Source: Strigamia acuminata
Lineage: Eukaryota > Arthropoda > Chilopoda > Geophilomorpha > Linotaeniidae
DNA: 64,000 nt
NCBI GenBank assembly: GCA_949358305.1
Contig: OX442324.1
Span: 1,229,501 to 1,293,500, forward strand
Direction of reading: 5' to 3'
Shown here: positions 11,172-22,500 of the stretch, piece by piece
How the letters are laid out: every line of letters starts with the position of its first letter
How positions within the stretch are numbered: the first letter of the stretch is position 1
Notes under the pieces: model-generated
The model's input: the letters and a program-made list of their open reading frames with translations, nothing else
Databases searched by the model: none
Told to the model about the DNA's origin: nothing
Position numbers and translations under genes: made by a program

Positions 11172-12846
11172 TGTTAGATATAGTGATAATTGTTAGACGT
11201 TCAGATCTGATTATTGAAGTGTATAACATTGTTTAAATACGAGAATTTATAGTCTTTAGTCGAAATGTTGAAAGCGTATTTGTATCTGTAAATGGTAGGC
11301 CTGTGCGAATTTGCGATTAATCGCATTGCGATTTTTTTTTGGCGAATATCGCAACTAGTTAAGTTGCTAGCTGTTGTTTGCGATATATCGCATATCGCGA
11401 TATAATCGCAATAATCGCAAATAATCGCAATAATCGCACATAATCTCAATAATCGCAATATCGCAACAACACAACGTTCGTTGTACGCGATCGAAGCGCC
11501 GGCGTATACGCGTATTCAACAATTGAATTAAATTTGTCAATTAATTTTTATTTAGTTTTGTTTTGTTTTAGCATGGTTAATTCAGGGATGGACTAATCGG
11601 CAGCTGTCTGCTGTCACCTGTCGAATGTCGCGGCCATCAGCCGTCGACTTTCGACCGTCAGCTGTCGAATGTCGCGTCCGTCGGACGTCGACTGTCACAG
11701 CCGTCGAATGTCGACCGTCAGCCGCAGCGGTTGACATTTGACAGGTGACGGTGGACTTACGACTGTCGTGTCGACTGATGGCCGCGACATTTGACAGGTC
11801 CATCCCTGAATTATCCATGCTAAAACAAAACAAAAATAAATACAAATAAATTGACAAATTTAATTCAATTGTTGAAACCCGCCAAATGCGCGTAATACGC
11901 CGGCGCTTCAATCGCGTACAACGAACGTTGTGTTGTTGCAATTATTGCGATTATTGCGATTATTGCGATTATTGCGATAATTGCGATTATTGCGATTATT
12001 GCGATTATATCGCGATATATCGCGAATGCGATATATCGCGATTTAATCGCAACAATCCAATATCGCAATCGCATTTGCAACAATCCAATATCGCACAGGC
12101 CTAGTAAATGGTATTATATATGATGATCGTTTATTGTATTAACTGGCTGAATTTCGGCTTATTTGATGTAAAATGTTATAATGTTGTTACTTGTATGCGG
12201 TACGAGGGCGCCACACGCAATGTGTTATCGTTCTCGTAACATGTTAGTCTGTGGTGATGATGTCAAAGCAATGACATCATCGTGGTGAGAGATTGTATCT
12301 TTATTTATTATCTTTTTCGTTTTGTCATAAGATTTGTACTGTGTGTAAATTCAATGACGTCACCAGAATAAAAGTCATTCATTCTGTTTTAGTTTGCAAC
12401 CGTGTACGTGTGTTTTTCTTCTGCTAAAAACCTCATTATACATTCATGAAAATAGGCCCAGATTGGATCAACTTCACCTATTTTCTAGGCATGGAAAACT
12501 GACAGTTTTGGACATCACATTTGAGATTCAACTACATTTGAATACAACTTAGATTGTGAAACACAGACATTTGTTTCACATTGGGACAATATGTGACAAT
12601 ATAACATTGTCACATGTGAGTACATTTATTCATATACTTTATAATCATTTACGTTGTTTATTCCGAATTACACACGTCGCAAGGAGCGAACGTTACAACG
12701 ACGTTAACGCCGTCGAATGCGAGCAACGTCGGAAAGCCTAACGACTCGCCGCCCGACGTTTGACGATTTTCTAGATAGGACATTCTTTAATCGGGTATAT
12801 TATAATTTCCACTGCGTTTATGTACATTATTTGCGAGTGTCCTACA
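11172..12846 (+). repeat. C1 3' LTR, interrupted
   Basis: The LTR pieces 11172-11295 and 12104-12846 join at the gtaaatgg duplication to give about 859 bp. This is 10 bp longer than the 5' copy because of the segment gcatggaaaac missing there. The end tgtcctaca is followed by the aaaag duplication. Confidence 0.9.
11296..12103. mobile_element. hAT-type foldback element (non-autonomous) in C1 3' LTR
   Basis: The 808-bp element is bounded by perfect 13-bp inverted termini TAGGCCTGTGCGA/TCGCACAGGCCTA and an exact 8-bp duplication gtaaatgg (11288-11295, 12104-12111), the hAT signature. It has no transposase ORF. The whole element is one giant imperfect palindrome centred near 11695. The outer arms are rich in repeats of ATTGCGAT/ATAATCGC, the middle arms match over more than 100 bp (11466-11592 against 11798-11940), and the core is rich in GTCGAC/TGTCGAATGTCG. 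Transcripts through it would fold into long double-stranded RNA. Confidence 0.9.
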
Positions 12847-13104
12847 AAAAGATGGCGTCGCCAAAAAATCATAAGGTGTCGACGTGGCAAAATTTACTTG
12901 AGGTTGTGCTCGTGGGTTTGCGACAGCCGTTGTCATGGTATGAGTAGATGGGGCCGGCATTTGTTCCGCAATACTCACAAGCATTTCCTGTTGTTCGATA
13001 CGACTTCTTCGTAATTGGTCGTGTTGCTGCCACTCTCGAAATTCCCTTTCTTCTTCTCGACGAGCCCTAATCCTCCGTTCAGACTGTTGCCATTCCTGCT
13101 CCAT
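12847..13104 (-). pseudogene. G1 gypsy gag, N-terminal fragment
   Basis: This minus-strand frame from an ATG at 13104 begins MEQEWQQSERRIRARREEE, a highly charged helical stretch like the N-terminal region of G3 gag. The frame is also open upstream of this ATG, so the true start may be further right, before 13278. It is cut by C1 at 12847 and continues in frame in the fragment at 405-1050. Confidence 0.6.
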
Positions 13105-13257
13105 TTCTAGCTCACTGAAATCAAATGGGTCGTGCGTAACGGGACGAATCCCGTCACCTAACCAACGGTCTCGACATGGTGAAGAAAAATGTGAAACAAT
13201 ATATAAATAACTAAAAAAAACTAACCTTTTCGCGCGTTTAAGCCTTATAGGTGAGAG

Positions 13258-13278
13258 CGAATCCTGTCAGGCTCGCCA
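13258..13278 (-). other. G1 primer-binding site, tRNA-Arg-like
   Basis: Read on the minus strand, TGGCGAGCCTGACAGGATTC starts 5 bases from the LTR end. It resembles the complement of a tRNA-Arg 3' end, and G3 has a near-identical site at 17545. Confidence 0.7.
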
Positions 13279-13283
13279 TGTTT

Positions 13284-14920
13284 TGTTACGAATCAACTTG
13301 GATGTTTAGTTAATTTGATCTGAGTTTACGCGCAAGGTGATGTAGCTGTTGGCCTAATGATCTTAAATAAGGTGAGTCCGAACAGTTTTCAAAGTTGTGC
13401 ACCACAAGCACAAATTGTGCCGCCATCTTTAATGTCTTGGAAAACTACAAGAGTAAGATTACATGCTTGGAGGCTATCTTAGACTCTAAAAATAAGAAGA
13501 AGAACAAATCAATGTTATCTTTAAGTTGATTTGTCTTTTACAAAGTTGAATCGAAAGTAACTTAAAATAGAACAAATTCTTAACACAAAATGCTCATCTG
13601 AGCAGACGACAATTAGACAAATCATTATATAAAGGTAAACCAGCTGTGGCAACGTAACACGCATTTAATAAAAACAATAACAGCTGATTTGCAATTCCGG
13701 GACATAATACAATGACAAACTAATCGCGTAACAATCGCGCTAATCCAGAAACGCGCGAAGTAATCTCTGCTTTATAAACCGAAACTGTGACAACATTTGT
13801 CCCTAAACTCTACAGTAGCGCAAACCAGTGGGCAAAGTTCGTAGATTTACTCGTTTTGTGCCGTCGTCAGATGAGGATATCGGACGGTGAATAAACCTGA
13901 GCTTGCTGTAACACACATTATTTATATTCGACGGGCTCAATCTCACGTTGTGGGTCTTTACGTTTAAAAAGAATGAGTATGCGCAGTGTTATTCATAAGC
14001 GGGTGGGCGTAGAATGTCACAGGCATGCGAAGTGATAAAAGGTGGGCAAAAAGAGGCGCTATTAAGAGTTAAATTAGAGGTGCGCATGTTAAGACGCAAT
14101 ATTAAACTAAAGGTTGACAAACTCAATTCAATCTAAGAGGTCTTAGCTCGTTGAAAGAAGTATGAGAAGTGTGGTTTGATTGTGCAGACAGTGACGAAGT
14201 AAACTGAGTCATCTGGTCTGGTTTAAGAGAGGGGGTGAGGAGGTGAAAGGTATAAAATAAGCTTAATTGTTGAGAATAATGAAATGCGCGCAATGAAGCT
14301 GCGCATGTATTACTGAATCATCGATCTTAGATGAAAAGAGAGATTGGGAAAAAATAAAAGAACTTAAGATTGGGTCAGTCTAAGTAAGAAATGAATAAAA
14401 AAGAAGGTTGGGTAACCTGCCCGTGACAGTTCCTTACACCGTTTTGTTCCAAATTCACTGTAGAATTGTCCGCACACGTTGTCACAGTTGTCCGCTTCGA
14501 AAAATTCCGATTTTCGGTGATACGTCTCGGCAACAATCTGCGACGAACTTCCGACGTTCGTTTTCGACCATCGGACTAAAGGTGAGACAAACTTAAAACG
14601 TGCGGGGAGCTCGCACTTCGCGCCCGCCATGTTTTATTCACATAAAAGCAATATAGACATATGGGGTTGAGGCTAAAAATCTCAAACCGTACAAAATATA
14701 ACGATAGAACAAATCAATAGCAACAGGCATTGATTTATTCTTTACAATAATATTAAGTAAAGACAAATGTAATGGATAAACGATACAAAACATAACTAAA
14801 CGATCGTCGCTTAACAAGCAGACGGCGGGGTCACACGTTATCACGTTGACACAGTCAATTGCGGTACAAATCAAGCGTATGGATTAAAAATCGAAATCAA
14901 TTGGCTGACCATTCGTAACA
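13284..14920 (-). repeat. G1 5' LTR
   Basis: The 1637-bp segment is bounded by 10-bp inverted ends TGTTACGAAT/ATTCGTAACA, with the primer site adjacent on its left. The partner LTR is not in the window, so the boundary rests on the inverted ends and the primer site. A short minus-strand open frame at 14364-14630 has no recognisable similarity. A 5-bp duplication would be ttaca (14921-14925), unverified. Confidence 0.7.
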
Positions 14921-14986
14921 TTACATGATAACGAGTCAGTTGAATCTAACCGGAAATATGCAACAGAAAACCGACTAAATAATTAA

Positions 14987-15454
14987 TTGCTCACTAATAG
15001 CGACGGCCCGTACGTCATCACCGAAGCTCATGGCGGAAACGCATTCAAACTAAAAAGATTAGCAGACAACGTTAATTTCAGATCCATTAACGCCTGAGAA
15101 TTAACGCCATACTTACCTGAATTCCCTCAAGAAGAATGGTCAGGAAATCAACCGAAGCCAGCAGAATTTCCAATTGTCCACGACATGTTCCTAGACGAGC
15201 AAACTGGACAAACCAGTTTAACTCCTGATAAACAAACTGAAAAGATCAGTTTAGCTCCGGACGAGCAACACGAAATGGCCGACACCCCGAGTGAAATTTC
15301 GGAGAGTGAGGAAATAGTCGAAGAATTTCCTAAAAAAAGAAAGAGATCAAATAAAAATAAAACTACGAGAATCCCAAAACCTGAGAAAATATATGGCATG
15401 CGCCGGCACAAACCCAATCCATTCATAAGAGACGGGAAAATCGTCGGAAAATAA
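14987..15454 (+). pseudogene. Decayed integrase C-terminal tail of an older LTR element
   Basis: In one plus-strand frame (codon phase of 15011) the sequence reads DGPYVITEAHGGNAFKLKRL, which matches the GPYxI C-terminal motif seen after gypsy or BEL integrases. A TGA follows at 15095, then an open acidic/basic stretch with KKRKRSNKNK and a final stop at 15454. There is no upstream core, so this is a truncated relic into which G1 presumably inserted. Family assignment is uncertain. Confidence 0.4.
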
Positions 15455-16497
15455 CTTAGCGAAATTACGAATAAACTCCGGCCATTGTCTCAAAGCTACT
15501 GACAAAAACAACCACAGGGGGGACACCTGTCATCGCCCACAATGTGTCTTAATTGGCCGAACCAATCAAAGATGACATGAGACTAATAGTTAACCTCTAA
15601 CCCGACCTAAAATTATTACTTGTCATCTCCGACGAAGCAACGATCGCCACAAGACAATCGTAAAGCCCAAAACCACTTAGAAAATCATGAGAAATGATTG
15701 GAAAAAGGAAATTGAACAGGTGTTAAATGTTACCGAAGATGACGACGAAGATCAAGTGGACTTATTGCAACTGGTCACGAACGGAGAAGAAGGAAATTGG
15801 GACGAACCCAACTACCAACCCGGCGTAAGTAAAAATGTAAATTTCGACAACAATCAACGAAAAATACGAAATAAGTACGTGGACTGACCACGAACGAAAA
15901 AATAATTCAACTTTAAGTGACAAATAGTCATATTTCGACAAAACTCCGAAAGAAAACTAACTTCATAACACGTGTTTGAAAAGCACATGGCCGACCGAAA
16001 CACCATCTTGTATCGATCGGAAACAACTCGAACAAAACTGACAAATTTGAAATCCTTAGATAAATCACCCCTTTCTCTTTTTCCTTTTAAAAACTCGACA
16101 CATTTTCTGAATTTGTATCTATTCATTCTAAGCACAGAATGAATCTAAATCATTATCATTTTTTAAATAAAAGAAAAAAAAAATTAAAAAAAAAGGAAAA
16201 TTGATTAAGATGAAACAATTAAGCTCGTACAAAAACTAGTTTGTACTAGTTTAAAACCTTATGACATCAGGCAATGAAATATCGCTTCATTTGTGAAAAA
16301 AAATTGGAGGGTAAGCATCACTTTTTTATGCTCCTGAAATTTATCTGAGGCCTTTCTTTCTTTGTTTTTCGTTCACCCGTCTTCATATCCTCGGGCCATT
16401 TCCTCCTTTCCCCCTCTAAATTCCTCCTTGAGGTAGAAATCAAGAATTGCATATTAAATGCATATTCACAGATCTCATCTTTTACTACAACATAAGT
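15455..16497. other. Untranslated debris between pol relic and G3
   Basis: No gene is recognised. A 66-codon plus-strand frame at 15687-15887 starts MRNDWKKEIEQVLNV and is acidic; it may belong to the same relic. Below about 16130 the sequence becomes A/T-rich with homopurine runs. Nothing else is supported. Confidence 0.4.
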
Positions 16498-17540
16498 TGT
16501 CACGGTCCTGACTTTAGACAGTAATAATTTTCGAAATTTTAAGCGCATTTTGCGCCTTTCCCTTAATTTTCCCCTAATTTTATTGAGAAATTGTTCTAAA
16601 TTCCTTTAAATTATTTTATTTTTCCCAAATCTAAATTTATTATTTTATTTTGTATTATTTCCCTTATTTTTGATATTTATCTTTAATTTGGCCTGGTTTT
16701 AATCACCCCATCCAGACAATTCATGAGAATTCTGCAATAAGTTGATATAATCGCGCTCTAAATTTGCATATTTCACCCCTGGTCGCCTGTTTTCTGCCCA
16801 GTCCCCATTGGGAATTGACTTGGCCTTTGACATGTGATCAGAGGTGACTTGTTCTGTCAAGACATTTTTGACAGACAGAATAATTTTCGCCTTCGACTAG
16901 TCAACATCTTCTGTCTCAACTAGAAGATTTCCAAGTGCGATTTATGTTGCGTCTCAACGCATACGGTCACATTGCAGCCCGAATTCTCATGGTTGGCTAT
17001 CTAACCACAACATTTATTATTTGCCCATTATTTGCGTACAAATTACTGGAAAAACGGCGTATTCGACGGTCTCAATTCGTCAATACATTTTATGCCACGA
17101 CTGTGACTTCCTCCTCAGCCTAGACATTTTGAACTCATACTCGTCTCAATTGCGTATTCATTTCATTATCGACGGTTCGACGACGTTGTCTGCGGTTTGG
17201 TACCTGTTTGCGCGTTCACCCAACGTTTGCGCGTGTTCAGGAGAAGAAACATACTCTTCGTAAGTACGCCTAGCATATGACGACATTTTCCCTAGTGAAG
17301 AGCGATATTTTGGTCTTAAATTCGAAGTATCAACGTTCGCCATTTTGTACGGCGCCCGAATTGAATCCTGCACCCATAAAATACAGATTTCACGAATAGA
17401 CGCTGTCTTAACCTAGCTACCACCCCCGGCAAAGTTTTAAGAGTTGCAGCGCCTGCGAACCTAAATTTTCTGGTTATTACAATCCCTGGAAATTCTTAAA
17501 TTTCCGAAACCATTGTTAAAAAGTCGACTACGACGTGACA
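16498..17540 (+). repeat. G3 5' LTR
   Basis: This 1043-bp copy starts TGTCACGGTCCTGAC and ends CGACGTGACA. The one difference seen from the 3' copy is tttattatt against tttaatatt (near 17014/35056). Confidence 0.93.
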
Positions 17541-17544
17541 ATCT

Positions 17545-17562
17545 TGGCGAGCTAGACAGGAT
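17545..17562 (+). other. G3 primer-binding site, tRNA-Arg-like
   Basis: TGGCGAGCTAGACAGGATTC starts 4 bases after the LTR and shares most bases with the G1 site. Confidence 0.75.
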
Positions 17563-17690
17563 TCAACTCGAAACGTGTTCTAAGAGAACACAAACCACCA
17601 TTTTCTTCAGTGAAGACTACGCAAGTATAGGTCGTTATATTTATTTAATTAATTACTTATTTTTGCCGGCACACATATTATTATTTCAAC

Positions 17691-19592
17691 ATGGCTTCAC
17701 GCGACGCTTTGTCGCAATCCAGTGTTTCGGACGTAGAAGCCGAACAAGCGCATACTTTGCCACTTCCGGACTCACCAACACATGAGCCGGACCAACAGCA
17801 GGATCTATTGGTACAACCAATATCCACAGACGTACCATTTTCCAATCCTTGGAGGACATACGCTCAAATGGAAGCGGATCAACTCCAACATGAACGGGAA
17901 GCGGCTGCGGCGCGGGATCAATGGGAGGAAAATAGACGCCATCTGCAGGACTCACTCATGGAAAGAAGACAAATTGTGGACGGGATGCGAGCGGTTCGAG
18001 GACCGCCGCCTCCTTACCAACCTGCGTTTATGCAACCGGATTCACAACAACATCGAAGGAATCCACCTGCATTGACGATGGAAGCATTGATGAGAGTATT
18101 ACGAGAGGATAGAAGAGAGTTACAACACGAACTTCGCCAGGAGTTGCTCGAGTCGATGAGGCAAATTAGGCGCGAGCTGAACGACAGAGTGGAGGAATTT
18201 ATCCATTCGCACGACGAGCGAACTCAGCCTGAACCACCAGCACCAGAAGCAGGTTCAGGGGCCACACGTCGTGGTCGAGAGGGCGCTCGGGGAGCCGACT
18301 TTTCTTTTGGAGATACTGGACGTGCGTCGGGACCACGACGCACTGGCTCTTATTCTCCGAGACGACGCCAACAACATTCACAACAGGGAGACACGACTTC
18401 CAATGTTCCACGGGACCCACCACCAAATCCTGACCCGGATTCCGCTCAAAGAGGTAGTCAAGGCATACCACTCAGCGCCTCAAGACAGCTGCCTCACACG
18501 AGATCTCAACTCTCGTTGGAGTCGGACGATCAGCGTCAAGCCGCTCAGGTTGGAAGGTATAAACTTAAAGTTGAAAAAATTCCATACTTCGATCCGGATG
18601 AAGCTACTTTCGACACAGTGGATTTGTTCCTGGGTAAGCTATATGCGCACATGTTTACCATGGGAGCACCGGAGGGAATATATTTGAAAGTATACGTGGT
18701 TCTCGCGCTCCGAAATAGAGCGCAACGTTGGTGGATGGCTCTAACTCCAAAACCTAACAATTGGGAGGACTTTGAATTAATTTTCAGGCAGGTATTTTCC
18801 ATCAATTCAGCTTTAGCTAATTTTAAGTTGTCTCAGCGCAAACAAAAGCCAGGGGAATCAACTATGTCGTTCCTCAGCGAGATGATTCATTATTTAAATA
18901 TTGCTGGATACAAGGACAAGGGCTTGCAGTGGGAACGAGTTCAGGGCATGATGCAAACTCAAGTCGTACAATTAATGCGCTCTTGGTGCATCAGGACGAT
19001 CGACGACGCAGTCAAAATGGGCAACGACGTCGATAATCGCCTTCAGTTGGATTCGTTGCGGACTTTTGAGTACAAACAGTGCGGAGTTTCGGACCAAGAG
19101 ATGCCTTTACCCGCAGGAGTGGGTCCTGCCACACGTACCAGAACAGAGGAGGAGAAGTTAAATCAACAATCTACTTCGTCCAGGTCTGGTCGTTTTTCAA
19201 GATTCAACAAAGTATTTACAGCATTGCTCAAGGACATGTCGGCGTGCGCGCTCGATCCAGAGGATCCCAACAGCGAGGAAACCAATAAGGACCCGCCAAA
19301 GGAGTCTGCATCAGCGGCGGCACAAAAGTCTGATGTCCACGCCATGACTGCGACTACTACGCCAACACCTAGAACGGATACACAGCACACATGTCCCAAG
19401 GACGTTGTCATTTTTCCAGCCGCTAAAGAAGCGCCTTCAGAGCCAAAGCTCCCGAAGAATGCTATGTGGAGAAAAACACCAACGGACAAATGGTTCATGT
19501 CTGACAGGCAATCATGGAGGCCTGTGTGCCCTGTTTGTGGCAAGGAATGGAGTCGTCAGTCGGGAAACGCAAGCGGCCTGCTCAAAGCATGA
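17691..19592 (+). CDS. G3 gag polyprotein
   Basis: The 633-residue frame starts at the first ATG after the primer site (MASRDALSQSS). The first half is proline-, glutamine- and arginine-rich with a helical charged segment around residues 60-180. A capsid-like core begins near residue 290 (YFDPDEATFDTVDLFLGKLY) and includes RAQRWWMAL. The C-terminus has a single CPVCGKEW pair and no classical CCHC knuckle, so RNA binding may rely on the basic regions. The protein builds the cytoplasmic particle. Its last 78 bases overlap pol, and a -1 frameshift signal at 19562 lets a fraction of ribosomes continue into pol. G1 gag is homologous. Confidence 0.88.
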   Translation: MASRDALSQSSVSDVEAEQAHTLPLPDSPTHEPDQQQDLLVQPISTDVPFSNPWRTYAQMEADQLQHEREAAAARDQWEENRRHLQDSLMERRQIVDGMRAVRGPPPPYQPAFMQPDSQQHRRNPPALTMEALMRVLREDRRELQHELRQELLESMRQIRRELNDRVEEFIHSHDERTQPEPPAPEAGSGATRRGREGARGADFSFGDTGRASGPRRTGSYSPRRRQQHSQQGDTTSNVPRDPPPNPDPDSAQRGSQGIPLSASRQLPHTRSQLSLESDDQRQAAQVGRYKLKVEKIPYFDPDEATFDTVDLFLGKLYAHMFTMGAPEGIYLKVYVVLALRNRAQRWWMALTPKPNNWEDFELIFRQVFSINSALANFKLSQRKQKPGESTMSFLSEMIHYLNIAGYKDKGLQWERVQGMMQTQVVQLMRSWCIRTIDDAVKMGNDVDNRLQLDSLRTFEYKQCGVSDQEMPLPAGVGPATRTRTEEEKLNQQSTSSRSGRFSRFNKVFTALLKDMSACALDPEDPNSEETNKDPPKESASAAAQKSDVHAMTATTTPTPRTDTQHTCPKDVVIFPAAKEAPSEPKLPKNAMWRKTPTDKWFMSDRQSWRPVCPVCGKEWSRQSGNASGLLKA

Positions 19593-22500
19593 GTCCAGAG
19601 AGCGGGTCGGATATAAACATCAAGGACTCTACTGAGAAGAAGACTGAAGAATCACCAGACGTCGATGGAAGTACAACACAGTCTACTCCGACACCAGAGG
19701 CGCCATCTGCTGTTCGAGAAGACAACAACAAATCATTAACCCCGTCTACGGACATTAAATTAACTACATTAATCAAATCAGATTCAAGTAAATCAAAAAC
19801 AAAAACACCCGGTGTCGTAACACCACAACCAACAAAATCAGCGCAACTTTCGTCTGTGAAAGCCAAGGAAACTCCCAAAGGACCAACTTCGTTGACGACG
19901 CAGAGTGAGACGTTGCAGACAAACTTCGTTCTTTTGTCGCCCGAGGAGTTGCAAAAATCCGAAGAGCCAAGAATCGAAATTACGAAGACTGATCGCTTCA
20001 ACAGAGAGGCACCATACATCAAAATAACATGGGCTAACGTGAGTTTCGTCGCACTTTTGGATTCAGGCGCTCAGACATGTGTAATGTCAGAGTCATTATT
20101 TAACAAACTTAAAGCCAATATGGGTTTGGAATTGCTTGAACTTCACGAAACAGTGCGTACAGCGGCCGATGACAAAATTCCAGTTAAGGGATCTGTTAAA
20201 CTGTCGGTGCGCGCACCTTTGGCCGTTATTTCTTTCATTTGCTTAATTATACCCAAAACATCAGAGGACCTTCTGCTGGGAAGAGATTTCTGCAGAGCGG
20301 TTGGTCTGTGCACGGACTTTGAATTGTGCCAGTGGTATTTGAAGGGATCACAAGAGCGAAGACAATTCATGACTTTAGAACAAGCTAACAAGTCAGAATC
20401 TGTTCTTTTATTTCCCATCAAGAAGCCCGATGATACAAAGGACAGCGCCAAGGATGTACCCAAGGTAGTAATTAATAACATTAATTGTGTTCTTCTAGAA
20501 CATCGACCTTTGTCGCAAGAGATTTTCGAATATCCAAATGACGATGCTCAGCACCAAATCAAGAGGATTCGGAATCGCACACGAGATCAATGGTCATTTA
20601 TATGGTCACCAAAAAGGAAGGATTCTATTAAAAAATCAAGAAAATTCAATTCATCATTGTTTTCGACGCTTAGTCAACGCAGACGTGCAAGACGACAGCG
20701 GAGACGCCTTTATGAATTGTCACCAACAATAAAACAACTTAACACACAAGGAAGACAGCTTTTGCGTCGTGTGGATGAAAATGCGCTCATGGCCAGAGTA
20801 CACAATCATTCGACGATTTCGGAGCCGCCTTTGGATGTTAATGTACTACAATATCAACCAAGCAGTGATCCAACACAACTGGACTGGATTTACGACCAGC
20901 TGTGGTCATCATTGACGGTGCCCCAAATTCGTTTATTAATTCAGACTCTTCGACCAATTTCGAAAGTATTTCGCGAGGAGGTTGGATTATGTAACAACAC
21001 TCAGTTTGAAGTAAATTTAAAACCGGACTTTAGACCAGTTCATGTGCCTGTAAGACCCGTTAACCCAGCAAAAAAGATGGTAATTGATACTTATTTGGAC
21101 CAAAAACTGAAACAAGGCATTATTCGTCGATCAAAAAGTGATTGTGCGGTGGCGCCTGTTGTTGTTCCAAAGAAAACTGGAGACTGGCGTACAGCTATGG
21201 ATTTTAGACCGATGAATGCTCAAACTTTACCCGATGTCTACCCACTACCCGACATCGATAATATATTTTCTTATTTAGGAGGATCAAATTGGTTTTCGAT
21301 CATAGATGGACGAGAAGCTTTCCACCAGATTGGAGTGCGTCCAGGTGACGAGAGATTTCTCGCATTTATTACGCACAGAGGACTTTTCGAGTATGTGAGA
21401 ATGCCGTTTGGACCTATTAATGGCCCAGCAACTCTGCAGAGAGCCATGAACAAGACTATGTCGAAATATCTTTACAAGTTTGTGTTCGTTTATCTCGATG
21501 ACGTCATAATTTTCAGCAAGACTTTCGAGGAGCATGTACAACATCTCAAAATAATTCTTCAAGCCTTGGATGAAGCGGGATTCACGATGAACGCCAACAA
21601 GACGGAATTGTGCAGAACATCGCTCGAGGTTTTAGGACATATTGTAGAAGCTGGACACATTAAACCAAATCCAAATAAGGTGACGGCAATTCAATATTTT
21701 CCGGCGCCTACCAACATCAAAGAATTACAAAGATTTAAAGGAATGATTGGTTATTATCAGTCATTTTTCCCAAATTATTCAAAAACATGCGAGGTGTTTC
21801 GCCCCTTACTCAAAAAAGATTCTGAGTGGAATTGGACGATTCAACACCAAGAAGCATTTAATTCACTCAAGAGAGGATTGGCTGAGCCAACTCTACATCG
21901 AAGATTCCCGGATTGGACCAAGCCATATATACTACAAACAGACGCCAGCTATTCAGGTTTGGGCGCTGCACTCATGCAATTAAATGATCAAGGTGAACGA
22001 ACACCAATCGCCTTTGCATCACGTGCATTAAATTCTGCAGAAAAGAATTACAGCGTTACCGAAATTGAGTGCTTGGCGGCGGTTTGGGCGGTCAAGAGAT
22101 TTCGTGTGTATCTTGAGATGATGAATTTTTATTTAGAAAGCGATCATTTGTCGTTAAAGTGGCTTTTCCAGCAGCGAGAACCAAAAGGACGCCTGGCACG
22201 ATGGGTTCTGTCCCTCAGTGAGTACAAATTTACATTTCTTTACTGTTCAGGAGCACAGAATCGTGTTGCGGATGCCCTTAGCCGTGCGCCTGTGGAACCA
22301 TCGGAACCATTAGATGCAGACGACTCGCCTCTCGTTGATGAAACATGCTACATCGCCTATTTTGACGATCCAAATGATTGGCCAAAATTACCAATAATCA
22401 ACATTATTGGAGTTGGATTGGCTGCGGCACAACAACGGAATAACGCAGCTGTGATGACAAGAGCGCAAAGACGACAACAGCAAATTAAACCAAAATTGGG

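Larger units (their letters stand above)
1056..12846 (+). mobile_element. C1: Ty1/copia LTR retrotransposon, defective, carrying nested insertions
   Basis: The element is bounded by LTRs at 1056-1904 and 11172-12846 and by aaaag duplications. Its order is LTR, initiator tRNA-Met primer site, gag, protease, integrase, reverse transcriptase, RNase H, polypurine tract, LTR, which is the copia order. It is disabled by the G2 gypsy insertion at 3291-7987, a 1-bp deletion near 9720, a TAG at 10843-10845, and a hAT-type foldback element in the 3' LTR. It belongs to the same family as C2, which supplies an intact reference. Confidence 0.93.

Noticed and set aside
13258-13278. tRNA gene end (aatcctgtcaggctcgcca)
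   Set aside because: No cloverleaf upstream; it is the reverse complement of a primer-binding site beside an LTR.
14600-14632. Second primer-site-like TGGCGGGCGCGAAG near the right part of the G1 LTR
   Set aside because: No adjacent LTR end with TG/CA and no following gag; the site at 13278 has both.
19163-19543. 126-codon minus-strand open frame in G3 gag
   Set aside because: Antisense shadow of gag without similarity.
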